In this document: one piece after another, positions 1 to 10,943 of the stretch
Layout of the letters: each line of letters begins with the position of its first letter
Numbering within the stretch: the first letter of the stretch is position 1
Assembly (NCBI RefSeq): GCF_001006005.1
Contig: NZ_CP011254.1
Location: 5,146,001 to 5,210,000 of the forward strand
Direction of reading: 5' to 3'
DNA from: Serratia fonticola
GTDB lineage: Bacteria; Pseudomonadota; Gammaproteobacteria; Enterobacterales; Enterobacteriaceae
DNA length: 64,000 nucleotides
Notes under the pieces: model-generated
What the model saw: only the letters and a program-made list of their open reading frames with translations
The model's database searches: none
Told to the model about the DNA's origin: nothing
Made by a program: the position numbers and the translations under genes

Positions 1-6
1 CGCCCC

Positions 7-1017
7 TCAAATCAGCTTAGCTTCCCTAAGCTCACTCTTCAGATAGGCATAATAGATAGGAGCGGCAACCACGCCAGCCAGGCCAAATGCTGCCTCAAAG
101 ACCAACATTGCCAGCAAGATCTCCCAGGAGTTAGCCCTGATTTTAGTGCCGACAATACGGGCATTAAGGAAATACTCAAACTTGTGGATCACGATCAGGT
201 AGAGCAGCGCAATCAGTGCCACTCCGAGTGAAACCGACAGGCCAGAGATGAAAACAATGGTATTGGAGATCAGATTGCCGATCACCGGCAGCAGGCCAAA
301 GATAAAGGTAAACACCACCAGCGTTTTCGCCAACGGGATATGGATCCCACACAGCGGCAGCACACCAAGGATAAAGATAGCCGAGAAGAAGGTATTGATT
401 GCCGATATTTTAACCTGAGCAAACACAATATTGCGGAACGCCTGCGATAACAGCGAAATCCTTTTCATCAGCTCACTTTTCAGTAATGGCCGCTCCTCGC
501 TGCTATCAATGTTATACAGTGAGACTATGGCACCGAGCACCATCCCGATCAGCATGGTCACCAGGCCATGCAGTACGCTCTTACCCATCGTCTGCAGCAG
601 CGCTATGTGCTGTTGCATCCGGCTCAGGATCTCGTTCTTCAGTTCTTCCACACTCAACGGCAGGTAGCCCGGCATATATTTTGCCACCTCTTGCTGGACA
701 TCCTGCAGGATGAACGCAATACGGGTGTTAATGGCAGAGATATTCTTCATATCCTGCATCAGATAGCCGACGATACTCCCCACAATGGTGATCAACAGGC
801 CGACCACCAAAGTACTGATCACCGCCACAACCAGCCATCTGGCCCGATGGCCACCGATGACCTTCTGAAAATGTGGCGTCAGGATATTCACGATCTCGTA
901 AACCAGAAAACCAGCCATAAAGCAGGTAAAAAGATGCAACGGCAGCAGCAGCAGGATCCCCCCCATCACAAAGATGAAACTGATTATCCTGGCCTGTTTG
1001 ACATTCATTATCTGCAT
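7..1017 (-). CDS. AI-2E family transporter (YdiK/PerM/TqsA type membrane protein)
   Basis: A 336-residue polytopic inner-membrane protein. About seven hydrophobic segments are visible: two at the N-terminus, one near residue 65-85, and a cluster in the C-terminal half around a conserved G-LPVIGN-type region. This is the layout of the AI-2E (PF01594) family. One member, TqsA, has been reported to export autoinducer-2; most members are uncharacterised and some act in ion antiport. The gene lies on the same strand as the downstream-reading cupin and lsrK, after a gap of about 130 bp. Its position beside a full lsr locus is suggestive, but the family name alone does not prove AI-2 transport. Confidence 0.85.
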   Translation of the reverse strand: MQIMNVKQARIISFIFVMGGILLLLPLHLFTCFMAGFLVYEIVNILTPHFQKVIGGHRARWLVVAVISTLVVGLLITIVGSIVGYLMQDMKNISAINTRIAFILQDVQQEVAKYMPGYLPLSVEELKNEILSRMQQHIALLQTMGKSVLHGLVTMLIGMVLGAIVSLYNIDSSEERPLLKSELMKRISLLSQAFRNIVFAQVKISAINTFFSAIFILGVLPLCGIHIPLAKTLVVFTFIFGLLPVIGNLISNTIVFISGLSVSLGVALIALLYLIVIHKFEYFLNARIVGTKIRANSWEILLAMLVFEAAFGLAGVVAAPIYYAYLKSELREAKLI

Positions 1018-1148
1018 TGTTACTCGCTTGTCCCTGAGGGGATAGAATTTTTAAGCACCTGTTTAGTATTATATTTCATTTATCATGTCCACCAGAACAC
1101 GACAAGCTAAATTCATCCAACCTCAAGCCGGAAGCTTGGGCTTTTTCC

Positions 1149-1499
1149 CTAATAGCTCTCAGGCTCTGCGGGATGGCTGTCCCCTAGCACATGTGGCGAT
1201 TTCACGAATACCCCTTTCCACGGCACCGAGCCAGTATTGACCAGAAAATGCGCCTCACCAGGATCACACTGCAACACATCCCCTTCACGCAGCATTTGCA
1301 TCGCCCCTTCCAGATACAGGCACACCTCTCCACTGAGGGTATAAAAAACTTCGCAAACCTCCTTGTGGCGGTGATTTCTGAATGACTGCCCAGGTTGCAA
1401 CACCACTACGCCCATATCGCACATCGGGCCGCGGATCAGGTATTTCGGGCCATTGTCACCGAAGCGATAGTCGTGAGCCATTTCATTGGTCTTGATCAT
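1149..1499 (-). CDS. Small cupin-domain protein following lsrK
   Basis: A 116-residue single-domain cupin with recognisable motif 1 (HRHKEVCEVFYTLSGE, histidines and glutamate for metal) and motif 2 (GDVLQCDPGEAHFLVN). The ATG at 1499 is preceded by GGAGGG about 4 bases upstream and starts 12 bp after the lsrK stop. A longer frame reaches back to 1592 but would overlap lsrK by 82 bp and has no better ribosome site. The gene is very probably cotranscribed with lsrR-lsrK. Cupins of this size bind or isomerise small sugars or metals. A role with phospho-AI-2 or its breakdown products is an inference from context only. Confidence 0.85.
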   Translation of the reverse strand: MIKTNEMAHDYRFGDNGPKYLIRGPMCDMGVVVLQPGQSFRNHRHKEVCEVFYTLSGEVCLYLEGAMQMLREGDVLQCDPGEAHFLVNTGSVPWKGVFVKSPHVLGDSHPAEPESY

Positions 1500-1510
1500 G
1501 ATACCCTCCA

Positions 1511-3103
1511 TTAAAGGCCAGGAGCCTTCCACATTGACGTCGTCAACCCGTGATCGACCAAACCAAGTTGATCCAGATACACCTCCAGCCATTTTTGACG
1601 TGCCTGTTGATAAACCTCACTGTTTTCTGGATTCGGGATATGTTCCCTATCCCAACGCACCAGGCTCTCCCCCGCATCCGCCAACGACGAATAGACTCCT
1701 ACCCCCACTCCAGCGGCAATGGCACATCCCAGCGCGGTCGCTTCCTTAACCACCGGGACTCGTACGGTCAGCCCGGTGACATCGGCCAGGATCTGGCTCC
1801 AGAGCGTCCCCTTTGAACCGCCACCGGCAAACACCAGCGAATCGGCCTTGATACCTGAAAACTCGGCGATTTGTTGCAGATTACAGGCCGATACGATAGC
1901 CGCGTTCTCTTCCAGGGCGCGGAACAGCGTGGCTTTGTTGCACTTTTCCGGATCGATTGACAGGTTGATAAATGAGGGAGCGGCGTGATACCAGTTCTTA
2001 AAGCGCATGACATCGGAGAAGATGGGCATAACGCCATAAGCACCTGATGGTACACGCCTGGCCATATCCTCCAACAACGCATAGGTATCCACGCCCAGAC
2101 GTTCACCAATCAGCTTCTCTTCGGCGCAGAAGGCATCACGAAACCAGCGCATGGTCAGCCCGGTAAAAAAGCTGATGGATTCAGCCTGGACCATGCCCGG
2201 GATCACATGCGGGTTAATGCGCACATTCATATTGGGATCGGTAACCGGCGCAGGAAGGTTCACGACCTGCTGCCAGAACGTTCCCCCTAATACGGCGATC
2301 TGCGCTGGTCTGACGATGCCAAGCCCCACGCAACCCAATTGAACATCACCGCCCCCGACAATCACCGGGGTGCCAGCCCGCAGGCCTGAAAGTGTGGCAG
2401 CGTTGTCCGTCACCGCCCCCAGCGGGGTTCCCGTCTCTTTTACCGGTGAAAGAATGTCCGAACGCAGGCCCGCCATTTCCAACAGGCCTTTTCTCCAGTC
2501 TCGTGTGACCAGATCAAGCAACCCGGTAGTCCCGGCATTTGACGGATCGACCGCAAGTTCACCGCTGAGCATATAAGCCAACCAGTCACTGATCATGGTG
2601 ACCGCGGCTGCCTGGCGATAGATATCAGGGCGGTAGTGCGCCAACCACAGCAGCCGGGGCATTGCGCTGAGTGCCAGCGTCTGCCCTGAACAACGGTAAA
2701 CCTCATCTTCAAAAGTATGGTTGTGGATCTCTTTTAACTCGCTGACCTCACGCGTTGCCCGTGCATCTACGTTGGCGCATGCCCAGATTGGCTGACCTTC
2801 TGCATCATAGATCACAATCCCTTCACGCATTGAACACGCAGCCACGGACGCAATCGCCTCCGGCGCAATGGCCGCCATCTTTAACGCTTGATGGATGCAT
2901 TGGCAGGTGAGGTGCCAGTTTTTGGCAAGATCGAATTCCATGGAGCCCGGTACATCAGGAACCGCCAAATGTAGCCATTCGGCTTGCCCTACTGAGACTT
3001 GATTGCCTTCCAAATCAAAAATTACCGCTCTGACGCTGCCGGTACCGGCATCCAGAGCCATCAGGTATTGGCCTGATGTGGCAGGAGTACAGAGTCGAGC
3101 CAT
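1511..3103 (-). CDS. lsrK: Autoinducer-2 kinase LsrK
   Basis: 530 residues, the same length as E. coli LsrK, and of the FGGY carbohydrate-kinase fold. The N-terminal ATP-binding motif ([18 protein letters not shown]) and the C-terminal [20 protein letters not shown] motif are clear. LsrK phosphorylates imported AI-2 (DPD) in the cytoplasm. Phospho-AI-2 then binds LsrR and relieves repression. The gene lies 52 bp downstream of lsrR on the same strand and is divergent from lsrACDBFG, the usual lsr arrangement. Confidence 0.97.
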   Translation of the reverse strand: MARLCTPATSGQYLMALDAGTGSVRAVIFDLEGNQVSVGQAEWLHLAVPDVPGSMEFDLAKNWHLTCQCIHQALKMAAIAPEAIASVAACSMREGIVIYDAEGQPIWACANVDARATREVSELKEIHNHTFEDEVYRCSGQTLALSAMPRLLWLAHYRPDIYRQAAAVTMISDWLAYMLSGELAVDPSNAGTTGLLDLVTRDWRKGLLEMAGLRSDILSPVKETGTPLGAVTDNAATLSGLRAGTPVIVGGGDVQLGCVGLGIVRPAQIAVLGGTFWQQVVNLPAPVTDPNMNVRINPHVIPGMVQAESISFFTGLTMRWFRDAFCAEEKLIGERLGVDTYALLEDMARRVPSGAYGVMPIFSDVMRFKNWYHAAPSFINLSIDPEKCNKATLFRALEENAAIVSACNLQQIAEFSGIKADSLVFAGGGSKGTLWSQILADVTGLTVRVPVVKEATALGCAIAAGVGVGVYSSLADAGESLVRWDREHIPNPENSEVYQQARQKWLEVYLDQLGLVDHGLTTSMWKAPGL

Positions 3104-3155
3104 GTGTTTGTCCTCGGCTGGTGTTTGAGACAGTCTGTTACATCGTTATTAACCT

Positions 3156-4121
3156 TTACTTTCCAATAAGTTTGAGCATTTCTGCCGCCGTGTCCTGATC
3201 GGTGACCAAGGCGTTGATATAGCCACCCTTCAATGCCGCCACGATCGCTTCAGCTTTTGGTACTCCCCCCGCAACCCCGACAACGGTAGGTATGGTGGCG
3301 AGTGCACTTAAACTCAGTCCTATCAATTCTTGATGGATCTGCATGTCGGGAATGATTTCGCCGCTGGCATCAAAAAAGTAGCCGAGAATATCGCCAACGG
3401 CACCTTTTCGGCCAATCATCAACTGCTCGCCTTCGGTGATATAGCCAGCGCGTAAAATGGTGGCGGCATCTTTTTGACTCACCGCACCGATCCCAACAAC
3501 GGCGACATCGGCAGCCTGGGCCGCCAGCAGCACGTCCCTGACGCTATTTTCATCCCGCAGAGTGCGGGCAATATCGGCAGAGGAAGCGCGCAATGGAGCT
3601 GGGATCATGCTGACGCTGCAGGCGGCATCCAACTGACCAATCCCAGTCATATAAGGTCCTACACCACCGGAAAGCGTGACCAGCCGAATTTGCTGCGAAG
3701 AAATGAAACCGCTGAGCCTTTTCAAAGTGCTCATGGTGGCCTCACCAAATCCCGCCGCCAACAGCTGCTGCGGCTCCAGAGACTCCATCAGCATGTGTGC
3801 CGCCCCGATCCCCAACCTCACGCTGTCATCAGCCTCGGCCAAGGCGGGTAATACGCGAATGTTTTTCAGGTCAAAGTGTTTTTTCAATGCATCTTCATAC
3901 TGTAGGCAACCTTCAAAGCGAGAGTTAATCTGCACCCGAATAATCCCAGACTGATGCCCTTTCTCCAGCAAACGCGAAACTTTAAGGCGCGTCAGTCCAA
4001 GCCGGGCGCTAATCTCGCTTTGCGTCAGCCCGTCGTGATAGTAGAACCAGGCGATACGGGCGACCTGCTCCTCCTCACACATGCCATGTTCGGGTGTCAA
4101 TGCACTGTCATTTATCGTCAT
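3156..4121 (-). CDS. lsrR: Transcriptional repressor LsrR
   Basis: 321-residue SorC/DeoR-type regulator. An N-terminal helix-turn-helix ([22 protein letters not shown], about residues 33-54) is followed by a SorC-type sugar-binding domain. LsrR represses the lsr operon and its own gene until it binds phospho-AI-2. It is the first gene of the lsrRK unit and shares a 249-bp control region with lsrA, in which several TGAACA motifs can be seen. Confidence 0.96.
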   Translation of the reverse strand: MTINDSALTPEHGMCEEEQVARIAWFYYHDGLTQSEISARLGLTRLKVSRLLEKGHQSGIIRVQINSRFEGCLQYEDALKKHFDLKNIRVLPALAEADDSVRLGIGAAHMLMESLEPQQLLAAGFGEATMSTLKRLSGFISSQQIRLVTLSGGVGPYMTGIGQLDAACSVSMIPAPLRASSADIARTLRDENSVRDVLLAAQAADVAVVGIGAVSQKDAATILRAGYITEGEQLMIGRKGAVGDILGYFFDASGEIIPDMQIHQELIGLSLSALATIPTVVGVAGGVPKAEAIVAALKGGYINALVTDQDTAAEMLKLIGK

Positions 4122-4370
4122 AAATCCGCTTCTCTTTGAACATTTTTAAATCTTGAACACAATTGTTCCGCTATCGCTCAACAATAGCTGTGAGTCATGC
4201 CACAAATATACACCAAATTTGAACATCGGTTTTCACAGCAAACAATTATTCAAAAAACGTGATCGCAGTGATGGTTTTATCGCCAAACCCTGACTAAGGT
4301 TATGAACAATTAGTTTTCCAAAAAATATTTGTTCAACTCAGTCACTCATCTTCGAGTGAACGGAGGCAAG
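4122..4370. promoter_or_regulatory. lsrR-lsrA divergent control region with repeated TGAACA motifs
   Basis: The AT-rich 249-bp region holds TTGAACA at 4136-4142, 4153-4159 and 4219-4225, ATGAACA at 4302-4308, and the inverted TTGTTCA at 4329-4335. The last two form an inverted pair just upstream of the lsrA ribosome site (GGAGG at 4362-4366). This fits the kind of repeated site expected for LsrR, which is known to control this intergenic region in E. coli. The assignment of these motifs to LsrR is inferred from repetition and position. Confidence 0.65.
4189..4204 (+). promoter_or_regulatory. Candidate CRP site in the lsr control region
   Basis: TGTGA-N6-CCACA differs from the CRP consensus TGTGA-N6-TCACA by one base and lies in AT-rich flanks. 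E. coli lsr transcription requires cAMP-CRP, so a site here is expected. Confidence 0.6.
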
Positions 4371-5930
4371 ATGCAAACCGGTGAATATTCAGATCCGCCT
4401 CTGCTCTGCGTACAAAACATTAATAAACACTATTCCGGTGTTGAGGTGCTGAAAGGTATCGACTTTACCCTGCATGCCGGGGAGGTACATGCCTTGCTCG
4501 GTGGCAATGGCGCGGGGAAATCTACGCTAATGAAGATCATCGCTGGCGTAGTCCCACCGGATGGCGGCGCTATCGAGATCAATGGCCAGCGTTGTGCCAG
4601 CCTGACCCCGGTAAAAGCGCATCAACTGGGGATCTATCTGGTGCCGCAGGAACCGCTGTTGTTCCCCAGCCTGTCGGTTAAAGAGAATATTCTGTTTGGC
4701 CTGCCCGCCAAACGGGCTGCTGTGGAAAAAATGCAGCAGTTACTCGAACTGTTGGGATGCAAGCTTGAACCCAACAGTATGGCAGGGTCGCTGGATGTGG
4801 CTGACCGCCAGATCGTTGAGATCATGCGGGGATTAATGCGTGATTCCCAGATCCTGATCCTGGATGAACCCACGGCGTCGCTGACGCCTGCCGAAACGGA
4901 CCGCTTATTTGCCCGCCTGCATGAACTGCTTGGCAAAGGTGTCGGTATCGTCTTTATTTCCCATAAGCTGCCGGAAATCCGCCAGATTGCCGACCGCGTC
5001 AGCGTAATGCGTGACGGCAAAATCGCCCTGACGGGGAAAACCGCCTCGCTGAGCACGGATGAGATTATTCAGGCAATCACCCCAGCGGCCCGTAATGTGG
5101 ATCTCTCCGCCAGCCAGAAACTGTGGCTCGAACTGCCTGGCAATCGGCCAGCCAACCCTCAGGGCAAAGCCGTGTTGCAGTTGAGGGAACTCACTGGCGA
5201 AGGCTTCCGCCAGGTGACACTCAACGTCCACGCCGGGGAAATCCTAGGTCTGGCTGGCCTGGTCGGCTCCGGGCGCACCGAGTTGGCTGAAACGCTGTAT
5301 GGATTACGCCCAGCCAGTGCGGGCAGCATCATGCTCAATGGTGAAGAAATCGCGGAACTGAATACCCGCCAGCGGTTGCAACGCGGGCTGATCTATTTGC
5401 CGGAAGACCGGCAGTCTTCCGGGCTGTATCTGGACTCCTCGCTCTCCTGGAACGTCTGTGCCCTAACCCACAATACCGGCGGGATCTGGGCCCATCCACA
5501 GCGTGATAACGCTACGCTTGAACGTTATCGCCGGGCGCTGAATATCAAATTCAGTCACCCGGAACAACCGGCCCGCACCCTGTCTGGCGGTAATCAACAA
5601 AAAATCCTGATCGCCAAATGCCTGGAAGCATCGCCACAGTTGCTGATCGTCGATGAACCGACCCGTGGCGTCGACGTCGGTGCACGCAACGATATCTATC
5701 AGCTCATTCGGAGCATTGCCCAGCAGCATGTCGCTATCCTGTTTATTTCATCCGATCTCGAAGAGATAGCCATGATGGCCGATCGGGTCTGCATCATGCA
5801 CCAGGGCGAGGTGGCAAGCAGCACGCTGTCTGGCGACGAGATCACTGTGGATACCATCATGCATATGGCCTTTGGCGAACAACATGCCGCATCCCATCAG
5901 CCTCATGCCAACGGGGAGACCTCATGCTAA
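4371..5930 (+). CDS. lsrA: AI-2 import ATP-binding protein LsrA
   Basis: 519 residues carrying two ABC ATPase domains, as in sugar-type (RbsA-like) importers. The first domain has Walker A GGNGAGKS near residue 44 and Walker [11 protein letters not shown]. The second has a degenerate Walker A ([10 protein letters not shown]), signature LSGGNQQK and Walker [12 protein letters not shown]. It energises AI-2 import with LsrC, LsrD and LsrB. The ATG at 4371 matches the E. coli N-terminus (MQT...LLCV) and has GGAGG 4 bases upstream; a TTG frame from 4329 has no such site. The end overlaps lsrC by 7 bp. Confidence 0.96.
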   Translation: MQTGEYSDPPLLCVQNINKHYSGVEVLKGIDFTLHAGEVHALLGGNGAGKSTLMKIIAGVVPPDGGAIEINGQRCASLTPVKAHQLGIYLVPQEPLLFPSLSVKENILFGLPAKRAAVEKMQQLLELLGCKLEPNSMAGSLDVADRQIVEIMRGLMRDSQILILDEPTASLTPAETDRLFARLHELLGKGVGIVFISHKLPEIRQIADRVSVMRDGKIALTGKTASLSTDEIIQAITPAARNVDLSASQKLWLELPGNRPANPQGKAVLQLRELTGEGFRQVTLNVHAGEILGLAGLVGSGRTELAETLYGLRPASAGSIMLNGEEIAELNTRQRLQRGLIYLPEDRQSSGLYLDSSLSWNVCALTHNTGGIWAHPQRDNATLERYRRALNIKFSHPEQPARTLSGGNQQKILIAKCLEASPQLLIVDEPTRGVDVGARNDIYQLIRSIAQQHVAILFISSDLEEIAMMADRVCIMHQGEVASSTLSGDEITVDTIMHMAFGEQHAASHQPHANGETSC

Positions 5931-6973
5931 AGATGATACAAAACAACCGAGAGCTGACGGCCCTGCTGGCCATCATCGGCCTGTTTGCGTTACTGGGGGG
6001 CATTGATAGCAGCTATTTCAGTTTCCAGACGCTGACCATGATTTTCAGCAGTTCGCAAATTCTGATGTTGCTGGCCATCGGCGCGGCGCTGGTCATGCTG
6101 ACCCGTAATATTGATGTCTCCGTCGGTTCCATCACCGGGATGTGTGCGGTGCTGCTAGGGATAACGCTTAATGCCGGATATAGCTTGCCCGTCGCCTTTA
6201 CCGTCACGCTGCTACTCGGTTTGCTGGCTGGCTTTTTTAATGGAGTGCTGGTCGCCTGGTTCAAAATTCCTGCCATAGTCGCCACCCTGGGCACCCTTGG
6301 CCTGTATCGCGGCATCATGCTGCTATGGACCGGCGGTAAATGGATCGAGGGTTTGCCAAGCTCGCTCAAGCAACTCTCTTCCCCAGTGCTGCTGGGTATT
6401 TCACCGATTGGCTGGCTAACTTTACTGCTGGTGGCGTTAATGGCCTGGCTACTGTTGAAAACCTCATTCGGCCGCAGCTTCTATGCCACCGGTGACAACC
6501 TGCAGGGTGCTCGTCAACTCGGGATCCGCACCGAGGCCATTCGCATCATCGCTTTCTCACTTAATGGGCTAATGGCGGCGCTCGCCGGGATCGTGTTTGC
6601 CGCACAGATTGGCTTTATTCCCAACCAGACCGGAACCGGACTGGAAATGAAGGCCATTGCCGCCTGCGTGCTGGGAGGCATCAGTCTGCTTGGTGGTTCT
6701 GGCACGGTGGTGGGGGCCATTCTGGGGGCCTATTTCCTGACGCAGATCGACAGCGTGCTGGTACTGTTGCGCATTCCTGCGTGGTGGAACGACTTTATCG
6801 CTGGCCTGGTTTTGTTGGGGGTCCTGGTATTTGATGGCCGCCTGCGCTGCGCCCTGCAAAGGAATATCCGCCGCCAGAAATATGCCCGGTTTATCGATCC
6901 CCCACCTCCTTCCCCAACATCCCCTAACTCCACCCAACTCCCTGCACAGGGAAAAAAACGGGAGATCGCATGA
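5924..6973 (+). CDS. lsrC: AI-2 ABC importer permease LsrC
   Basis: 349-residue BPD_transp_2-type permease with about nine or ten hydrophobic segments and the typical [15 protein letters not shown] motif after the second segment. It forms the inner-membrane channel for AI-2 with LsrD. A GGGGAG ribosome site lies inside the end of lsrA. The stop overlaps the lsrD start in an ATGA junction. The C-terminal tail is proline- and serine-rich. Confidence 0.95.
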   Translation: MLKMIQNNRELTALLAIIGLFALLGGIDSSYFSFQTLTMIFSSSQILMLLAIGAALVMLTRNIDVSVGSITGMCAVLLGITLNAGYSLPVAFTVTLLLGLLAGFFNGVLVAWFKIPAIVATLGTLGLYRGIMLLWTGGKWIEGLPSSLKQLSSPVLLGISPIGWLTLLLVALMAWLLLKTSFGRSFYATGDNLQGARQLGIRTEAIRIIAFSLNGLMAALAGIVFAAQIGFIPNQTGTGLEMKAIAACVLGGISLLGGSGTVVGAILGAYFLTQIDSVLVLLRIPAWWNDFIAGLVLLGVLVFDGRLRCALQRNIRRQKYARFIDPPPPSPTSPNSTQLPAQGKKREIA

Positions 6974-7971
6974 TGGCACAATGGCGACGTTTCGGCTGGG
7001 AACTGGCGCTGGCCGCCCTGCTGCTGATTGAGATCCTGGCGTTCGGCGTCGTTAACCCGCGCATGCTGGACATCAATGTCCTGTTGTTCAGCACCAGCGA
7101 CTTTATCTGTATTGGCATTGTGGCACTGCCGTTAACCATGGTGATCGTCAGTGGTGGCATTGATATTTCATTTGGTTCCACCATTGGCCTGTGTGCCATT
7201 GCGCTAGGGGTATTGTTCCAGGCGGGCCTGCCCTTGCCGTTGGCAATTGCGATAACGCTAGCCTTGGGTGCCCTATGCGGTTTGATCAACGCCGGATTGA
7301 TCATCTACACCGGTATCAATCCTTTGGTGATCACCCTCGGCACCATGTACCTGTTTGGCGGTAGTGCCCTGCTGCTTTCGGGCATCTCTGGTGCCACCGG
7401 CTATGAAGGCATCGGAGGATTCCCGATGGCCTTTACCGATTTCGCCAACCTGACGGTGTTTGGCCTGCCAGTCCCGCTGACCTTCTTTATGGTCTGTGTG
7501 CTGCTGTGCTGGCTGCTGATGCACCGGACACACGCAGGGCGCAACATCTTCCTGATTGGCCAAAGCCAGCGCGTGGCGCAATACAGTGCGATCCCGGTTA
7601 ACCGAACGCTATGTGCACTCTATGCAATGACCGGATTTGCTTCGGCCATCGCTGCGGTATTGCTGGTTTCCTACTTTGGTTCGGCACGTTCCGACCTCGG
7701 TGCCTCCTTCCTGATGCCAGCCATCACGGCAGTGGTGCTTGGCGGGGCGAATATTTACGGCGGCTCTGGCTCCATTCTCGGTACCGCCGTAGCCGTCTTG
7801 TTGGTCGGCTATCTGCAACAGGGATTACAAATGGCTGGCGTGCCCAACCAGATCTCCAGCGCACTTTCCGGAGCGCTGCTGATTATTGTCGTCGTTGGCC
7901 GCTCCATCAGCCTACATCGGCATCAGATCAAAGAGTGGCTCCAACGACGACGCAGCATCCATCAGGTTTGA
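6970..7971 (+). CDS. lsrD: AI-2 ABC importer permease LsrD
   Basis: 333-residue permease, paralogous to LsrC, with the [19 protein letters not shown] motif and regularly spaced hydrophobic segments. It is translationally coupled to lsrC by a 4-bp overlap. Two ATGs in tandem (6970 and 6973) are both possible starts. It acts in the inner membrane as the second half of the AI-2 channel. Confidence 0.95.
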   Translation: MMAQWRRFGWELALAALLLIEILAFGVVNPRMLDINVLLFSTSDFICIGIVALPLTMVIVSGGIDISFGSTIGLCAIALGVLFQAGLPLPLAIAITLALGALCGLINAGLIIYTGINPLVITLGTMYLFGGSALLLSGISGATGYEGIGGFPMAFTDFANLTVFGLPVPLTFFMVCVLLCWLLMHRTHAGRNIFLIGQSQRVAQYSAIPVNRTLCALYAMTGFASAIAAVLLVSYFGSARSDLGASFLMPAITAVVLGGANIYGGSGSILGTAVAVLLVGYLQQGLQMAGVPNQISSALSGALLIIVVVGRSISLHRHQIKEWLQRRRSIHQV

Positions 7972-8015
7972 GCTCAGACAGACAACTTCTGACAACGCGA
8001 TATACGGAGAACAAC

Positions 8016-9038
8016 ATGACCCTACAACGTATCAAAAAAATCGCGCTTTTAAGCGTACTCGGCATGGCTTCGCTAAGCATTGGCGTACAGGCAGCGGAAC
8101 GCATTGCCTTTATCCCCAAACTGGTGGGCGTCGGCTTTTTCACCAGCGGGGGTAATGGAGCACTAGAGGCGGGGAAAGAGCTGGGCGTTGACGTGACCTA
8201 CGATGGCCCAACCGAACCTAGCGTTTCCGGCCAGGTTCAGTTGATCAATAACTTCGTTAACCAGGGCTATAACGCCATTATCGTCTCTGCCGTTTCCCCG
8301 GAAGGACTCTGCCCGGCGTTAAAACGCGCCATGCAGCGGGGCGTGAAGGTATTGACCTGGGACTCAGACACCAAGCCCGAATGCCGTTCTTACTACATCA
8401 ATCAGGGGACACCAGCCCAACTCGGGGGCATGTTGGTCGATATGGCAGCCAATCAGGTGAAGAAAGATAAGGCCAAGGTCGCCTTCTTCTACTCCAGCCC
8501 GACGGTCACAGACCAGAACCAATGGGTGAATGAAGCCAAGCGTAAAATCGAAAAAGACCATCCAGGCTGGGAAGTGGTCACCACACAGTTTGGTTACAAC
8601 GATGCCACCAAGTCACTGCAAACCGCCGAAGGGATCCTGAAAGCCTACGGCGATCTGGATGCCATCATCGCCCCGGATGCCAATGCCCTGCCCGCAGCGG
8701 CCCAGGCGGCAGAAAACCTCAAGCGTGACAACGTGGCAATTGTAGGGTTCAGCACCCCAAACGTCATGCGCCCTTATATTCAGCGCGGCACGGTTAAAGA
8801 GTTCGGCCTGTGGGACGTGGTCGAACAGGGGAAAATCTCGGTTTACGTGGCCAACGCTCTGCTGAAAAACGGCGAATTGAAGGTTGGCGACAAGCTCGAT
8901 ATCCCTGGCGTGGGTCAGGTAGAGGTTTCGCCGAACAGCGTACAAGGCTACGACTACCAGGCAAAAGGTAATGGCATCGTGCTGCTGCCTGAGCGCGTGG
9001 TGTTCAATAAAGACAATATCGACAAATACAACTTCTAA
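8016..9038 (+). CDS. lsrB: AI-2 periplasmic binding protein LsrB
   Basis: 340 residues. The N-terminus has a signal peptide (KK then a hydrophobic stretch, predicted cleavage after VQA), followed by a sugar-binding-protein type 1 fold. [30 protein letters not shown] and [12 protein letters not shown] are typical LsrB sequences around the AI-2 pocket. ATG at 8016 is preceded by GGAGAAC. A longer overlapping frame begins inside lsrD and lacks a sensible start. It delivers AI-2 to LsrCD. Confidence 0.96.
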   Translation: MTLQRIKKIALLSVLGMASLSIGVQAAERIAFIPKLVGVGFFTSGGNGALEAGKELGVDVTYDGPTEPSVSGQVQLINNFVNQGYNAIIVSAVSPEGLCPALKRAMQRGVKVLTWDSDTKPECRSYYINQGTPAQLGGMLVDMAANQVKKDKAKVAFFYSSPTVTDQNQWVNEAKRKIEKDHPGWEVVTTQFGYNDATKSLQTAEGILKAYGDLDAIIAPDANALPAAAQAAENLKRDNVAIVGFSTPNVMRPYIQRGTVKEFGLWDVVEQGKISVYVANALLKNGELKVGDKLDIPGVGQVEVSPNSVQGYDYQAKGNGIVLLPERVVFNKDNIDKYNF

Positions 9039-9072
9039 CCTATCGCACCGATTATTTGGAGGGAGTAAGACA

Positions 9073-9948
9073 ATGGCTGATTTAGATGACATCAAAGATG
9101 GTAAAGACTTCCATATCGATAAGCCGCAGCAAAATGCCCTGTTCAGTTTAAAAGGGTGCGGTGCGCTGGATTGGGGCATGCAGTCCCGCCTGGCACGCAT
9201 TTTCAATCCCCGCACCAACAGAACCGTGATGCTGGCCTTTGACCACGGCTATTTCCAGGGGCCGACGACCGGGCTGGAGCGGATTGATATCAATATTGCG
9301 CCGCTGTTTGCACATGCCGACGTGTTGATGTGTACCCGGGGTATTCTGCGTAGCGTGATCCCGCCAGCCACCAACAAACCCATCGTGCTACGCGCTTCAG
9401 GGGCAAACTCCATTCTGACCGAGTTGAGCAATGAGGCGGTGGCTGTCGCCATGGACGACGCGGTGCGTCTGAATAGCTGTGCCGTTGCCGCACAGGTTTA
9501 TATCGGCACGGAACATGAACACCAGTCGATTAAAAACATCATCCAACTGATCGATGCAGGTCTGAAAGTCGGCATGCCCACCATGGCGGTGACCGGCGTA
9601 GGGAAAGATATGGCACGCGATCAGCGTTATTTTTCACTAGCCACGCGTATCGCGGCCGAGATGGGGGCGCAAATCATCAAAACTTACTACGTGGATAAAG
9701 GGTTCGAACGCATTGTAGCTGGCTGCCCAGTCCCCATTGTCATCGCCGGCGGGAAGAAACTGCCAGAGCGCGAGGCGCTGGAGATGTGCTTCCAGGCGAT
9801 TGATCAAGGGGCATCCGGGGTAGACATGGGGCGGAATATTTTTCAGTCAGAAAGCCCGGTTGCCATGATCAAGGCGGTGCACGCCATCGTTCATCAGAAC
9901 GAAACGGTAGAACACGCCTACGAACTATTCCTTAGCGAAAAAGGCTGA
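9073..9948 (+). CDS. lsrF: 3-hydroxy-5-phosphonooxypentane-2,4-dione thiolase LsrF
   Basis: 291 residues, the family length, with a DhnA-type class I aldolase fold. The segment [19 protein letters not shown] and the Schiff-base region around [12 protein letters not shown] are present. LsrF transfers an acetyl group from the phospho-AI-2 isomer to CoA, the last step of signal breakdown. A GGAGGGAGT ribosome site precedes the ATG at 9073. It lies 34 bp after lsrB. Confidence 0.96.
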   Translation: MADLDDIKDGKDFHIDKPQQNALFSLKGCGALDWGMQSRLARIFNPRTNRTVMLAFDHGYFQGPTTGLERIDINIAPLFAHADVLMCTRGILRSVIPPATNKPIVLRASGANSILTELSNEAVAVAMDDAVRLNSCAVAAQVYIGTEHEHQSIKNIIQLIDAGLKVGMPTMAVTGVGKDMARDQRYFSLATRIAAEMGAQIIKTYYVDKGFERIVAGCPVPIVIAGGKKLPEREALEMCFQAIDQGASGVDMGRNIFQSESPVAMIKAVHAIVHQNETVEHAYELFLSEKG

Positions 9949-10003
9949 TACGGCCGAAATGCGGGCTGGTTTTCCAAGCCCGCCCCATTCAAGGAGGCTG
10001 ATT

Positions 10004-10294
10004 ATGCACGTTACCCTGGTCGAAATTAACGTTCATGACGACAAGGTTGAACGGTTTATCGAGGTGTTTCGCCAAAACCATCTGGGTGCGATCCAGGAAA
10101 AGGGCAACCTGCGCTTCGATGTGTTACAGGACCCTGACATCCCCACGCGTTTTTATATTTACGAGGCTTACGCCGATGAGCAGGCCGTGGCTTTCCATAA
10201 AACGACTCCGCACTACCTGGCCTGCGTCAAAGAGCTGGAGTCTTTGATGACCGGTCCACGCAAAAAGACGGTCTTTATTGGCTTAATGCCCTGA
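10004..10294 (+). CDS. lsrG: Phospho-AI-2 isomerase/degrading monooxygenase-fold protein LsrG
   Basis: 96-residue ABM-fold (dimeric ferredoxin-like) protein: [15 protein letters not shown], then [20 protein letters not shown] and [11 protein letters not shown] with the expected histidines. LsrG isomerises phospho-DPD before LsrF acts. The start at 10004 follows CAAGGAGGC; an upstream in-frame ATG at 9959 has no comparable site. It is the last lsr gene; no lsrE follows. Confidence 0.95.
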   Translation: MHVTLVEINVHDDKVERFIEVFRQNHLGAIQEKGNLRFDVLQDPDIPTRFYIYEAYADEQAVAFHKTTPHYLACVKELESLMTGPRKKTVFIGLMP

Positions 10295-10298
10295 AGAC

Positions 10299-10323
10299 TT
10301 GCCCCACCTTACCGGTGGGGCAA
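10299..10323. terminator. Hairpin at the end of the lsr operon
   Basis: A perfect 10-bp stem (TTGCCCCACC / GGTGGGGCAA) with a 5-base loop lies 5 bp after lsrG. There is no T-run on either strand, so it may stabilise the 3' end or act as a weak bidirectional terminator between the convergent units. Confidence 0.5.
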
Positions 10324-10356
10324 TCCATCTAGCTACCACGATCCTGCCACTCTCCC

Positions 10357-10920
10357 CTATTCCTGCCACGAATAGTAAATGTGCTCAGCATGTTCATTGA
10401 CGCAAGCACTGTCACCCCGCAAACGGGCGGCCAAGGTAAAAGCAAAATCAAAGACCACACCAAACCCTTTGCCACTGATCAAATTGCCGTCTTCCACCAC
10501 ATTTTGGTCAACATAAACCCCATCGCTGACGTTTTGCCATAAATCGCCAGAGCACACGTAGCGGCGTCCTTTGAGCAAGCCATTTCCCCCCAATACCCGG
10601 GCAGCAGCGGAGCAAATTGGGCAGATTAATTTACCCGCCTGGTCATGGCGGCTGACAAAACGCACCACGTCCTGGCTGTTGGCAAGAAACACGCTGCCCT
10701 CTGGCCCGCCAGGCAACACGACGGCATCATAATTGGTGTCGAAAGCTTCTTTGAGCGTACTGTCTGCCACCACGGGTATTTTATGGTAGCTCACGACCTC
10801 TTTGCTTGAGGTGCAGGAAAGTGTTTCTACCCTGATCTTCAATCTATGCAGAATATCTATAATAACAATTGCCTCCCCTTCCTCAAATCCAGGGGCCAGT
10901 AAAACCGCAACTTTTCTCAT
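10357..10920 (-). CDS. DJ-1/PfpI (YajL-like) family protein
   Basis: 187 residues with the DJ-1 fold signature: VAVLLAPGFEEGEAIVIIDIL at the N-terminus (with the conserved glutamate) and the nucleophile elbow CPICSAAARVL (cysteine near residue 100). Family members act as stress-linked chaperone, deglycase or glyoxalase-type proteins; the specific role here is not evident. The gene begins 23 bp after kdgM on the same strand, so it may be read with the rhamnogalacturonan genes. It is convergent with lsrG. Confidence 0.88.
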   Translation of the reverse strand: MRKVAVLLAPGFEEGEAIVIIDILHRLKIRVETLSCTSSKEVVSYHKIPVVADSTLKEAFDTNYDAVVLPGGPEGSVFLANSQDVVRFVSRHDQAGKLICPICSAAARVLGGNGLLKGRRYVCSGDLWQNVSDGVYVDQNVVEDGNLISGKGFGVVFDFAFTLAARLRGDSACVNEHAEHIYYSWQE

Positions 10921-10943
10921 TGTTATTTCCCTTTGAAGCTGGA

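Noticed and set aside
4329..4370. N-terminal extension of LsrA from a TTG codon
   Set aside because: It covers the putative LsrR half-site and has no Shine-Dalgarno; ATG 4371 matches the known LsrA N-terminus.
7611..8015. Long upstream extension of LsrB inside lsrD
   Set aside because: The signal peptide starts at 8016 with its own ribosome site; the extension is an out-of-frame reading of lsrD.
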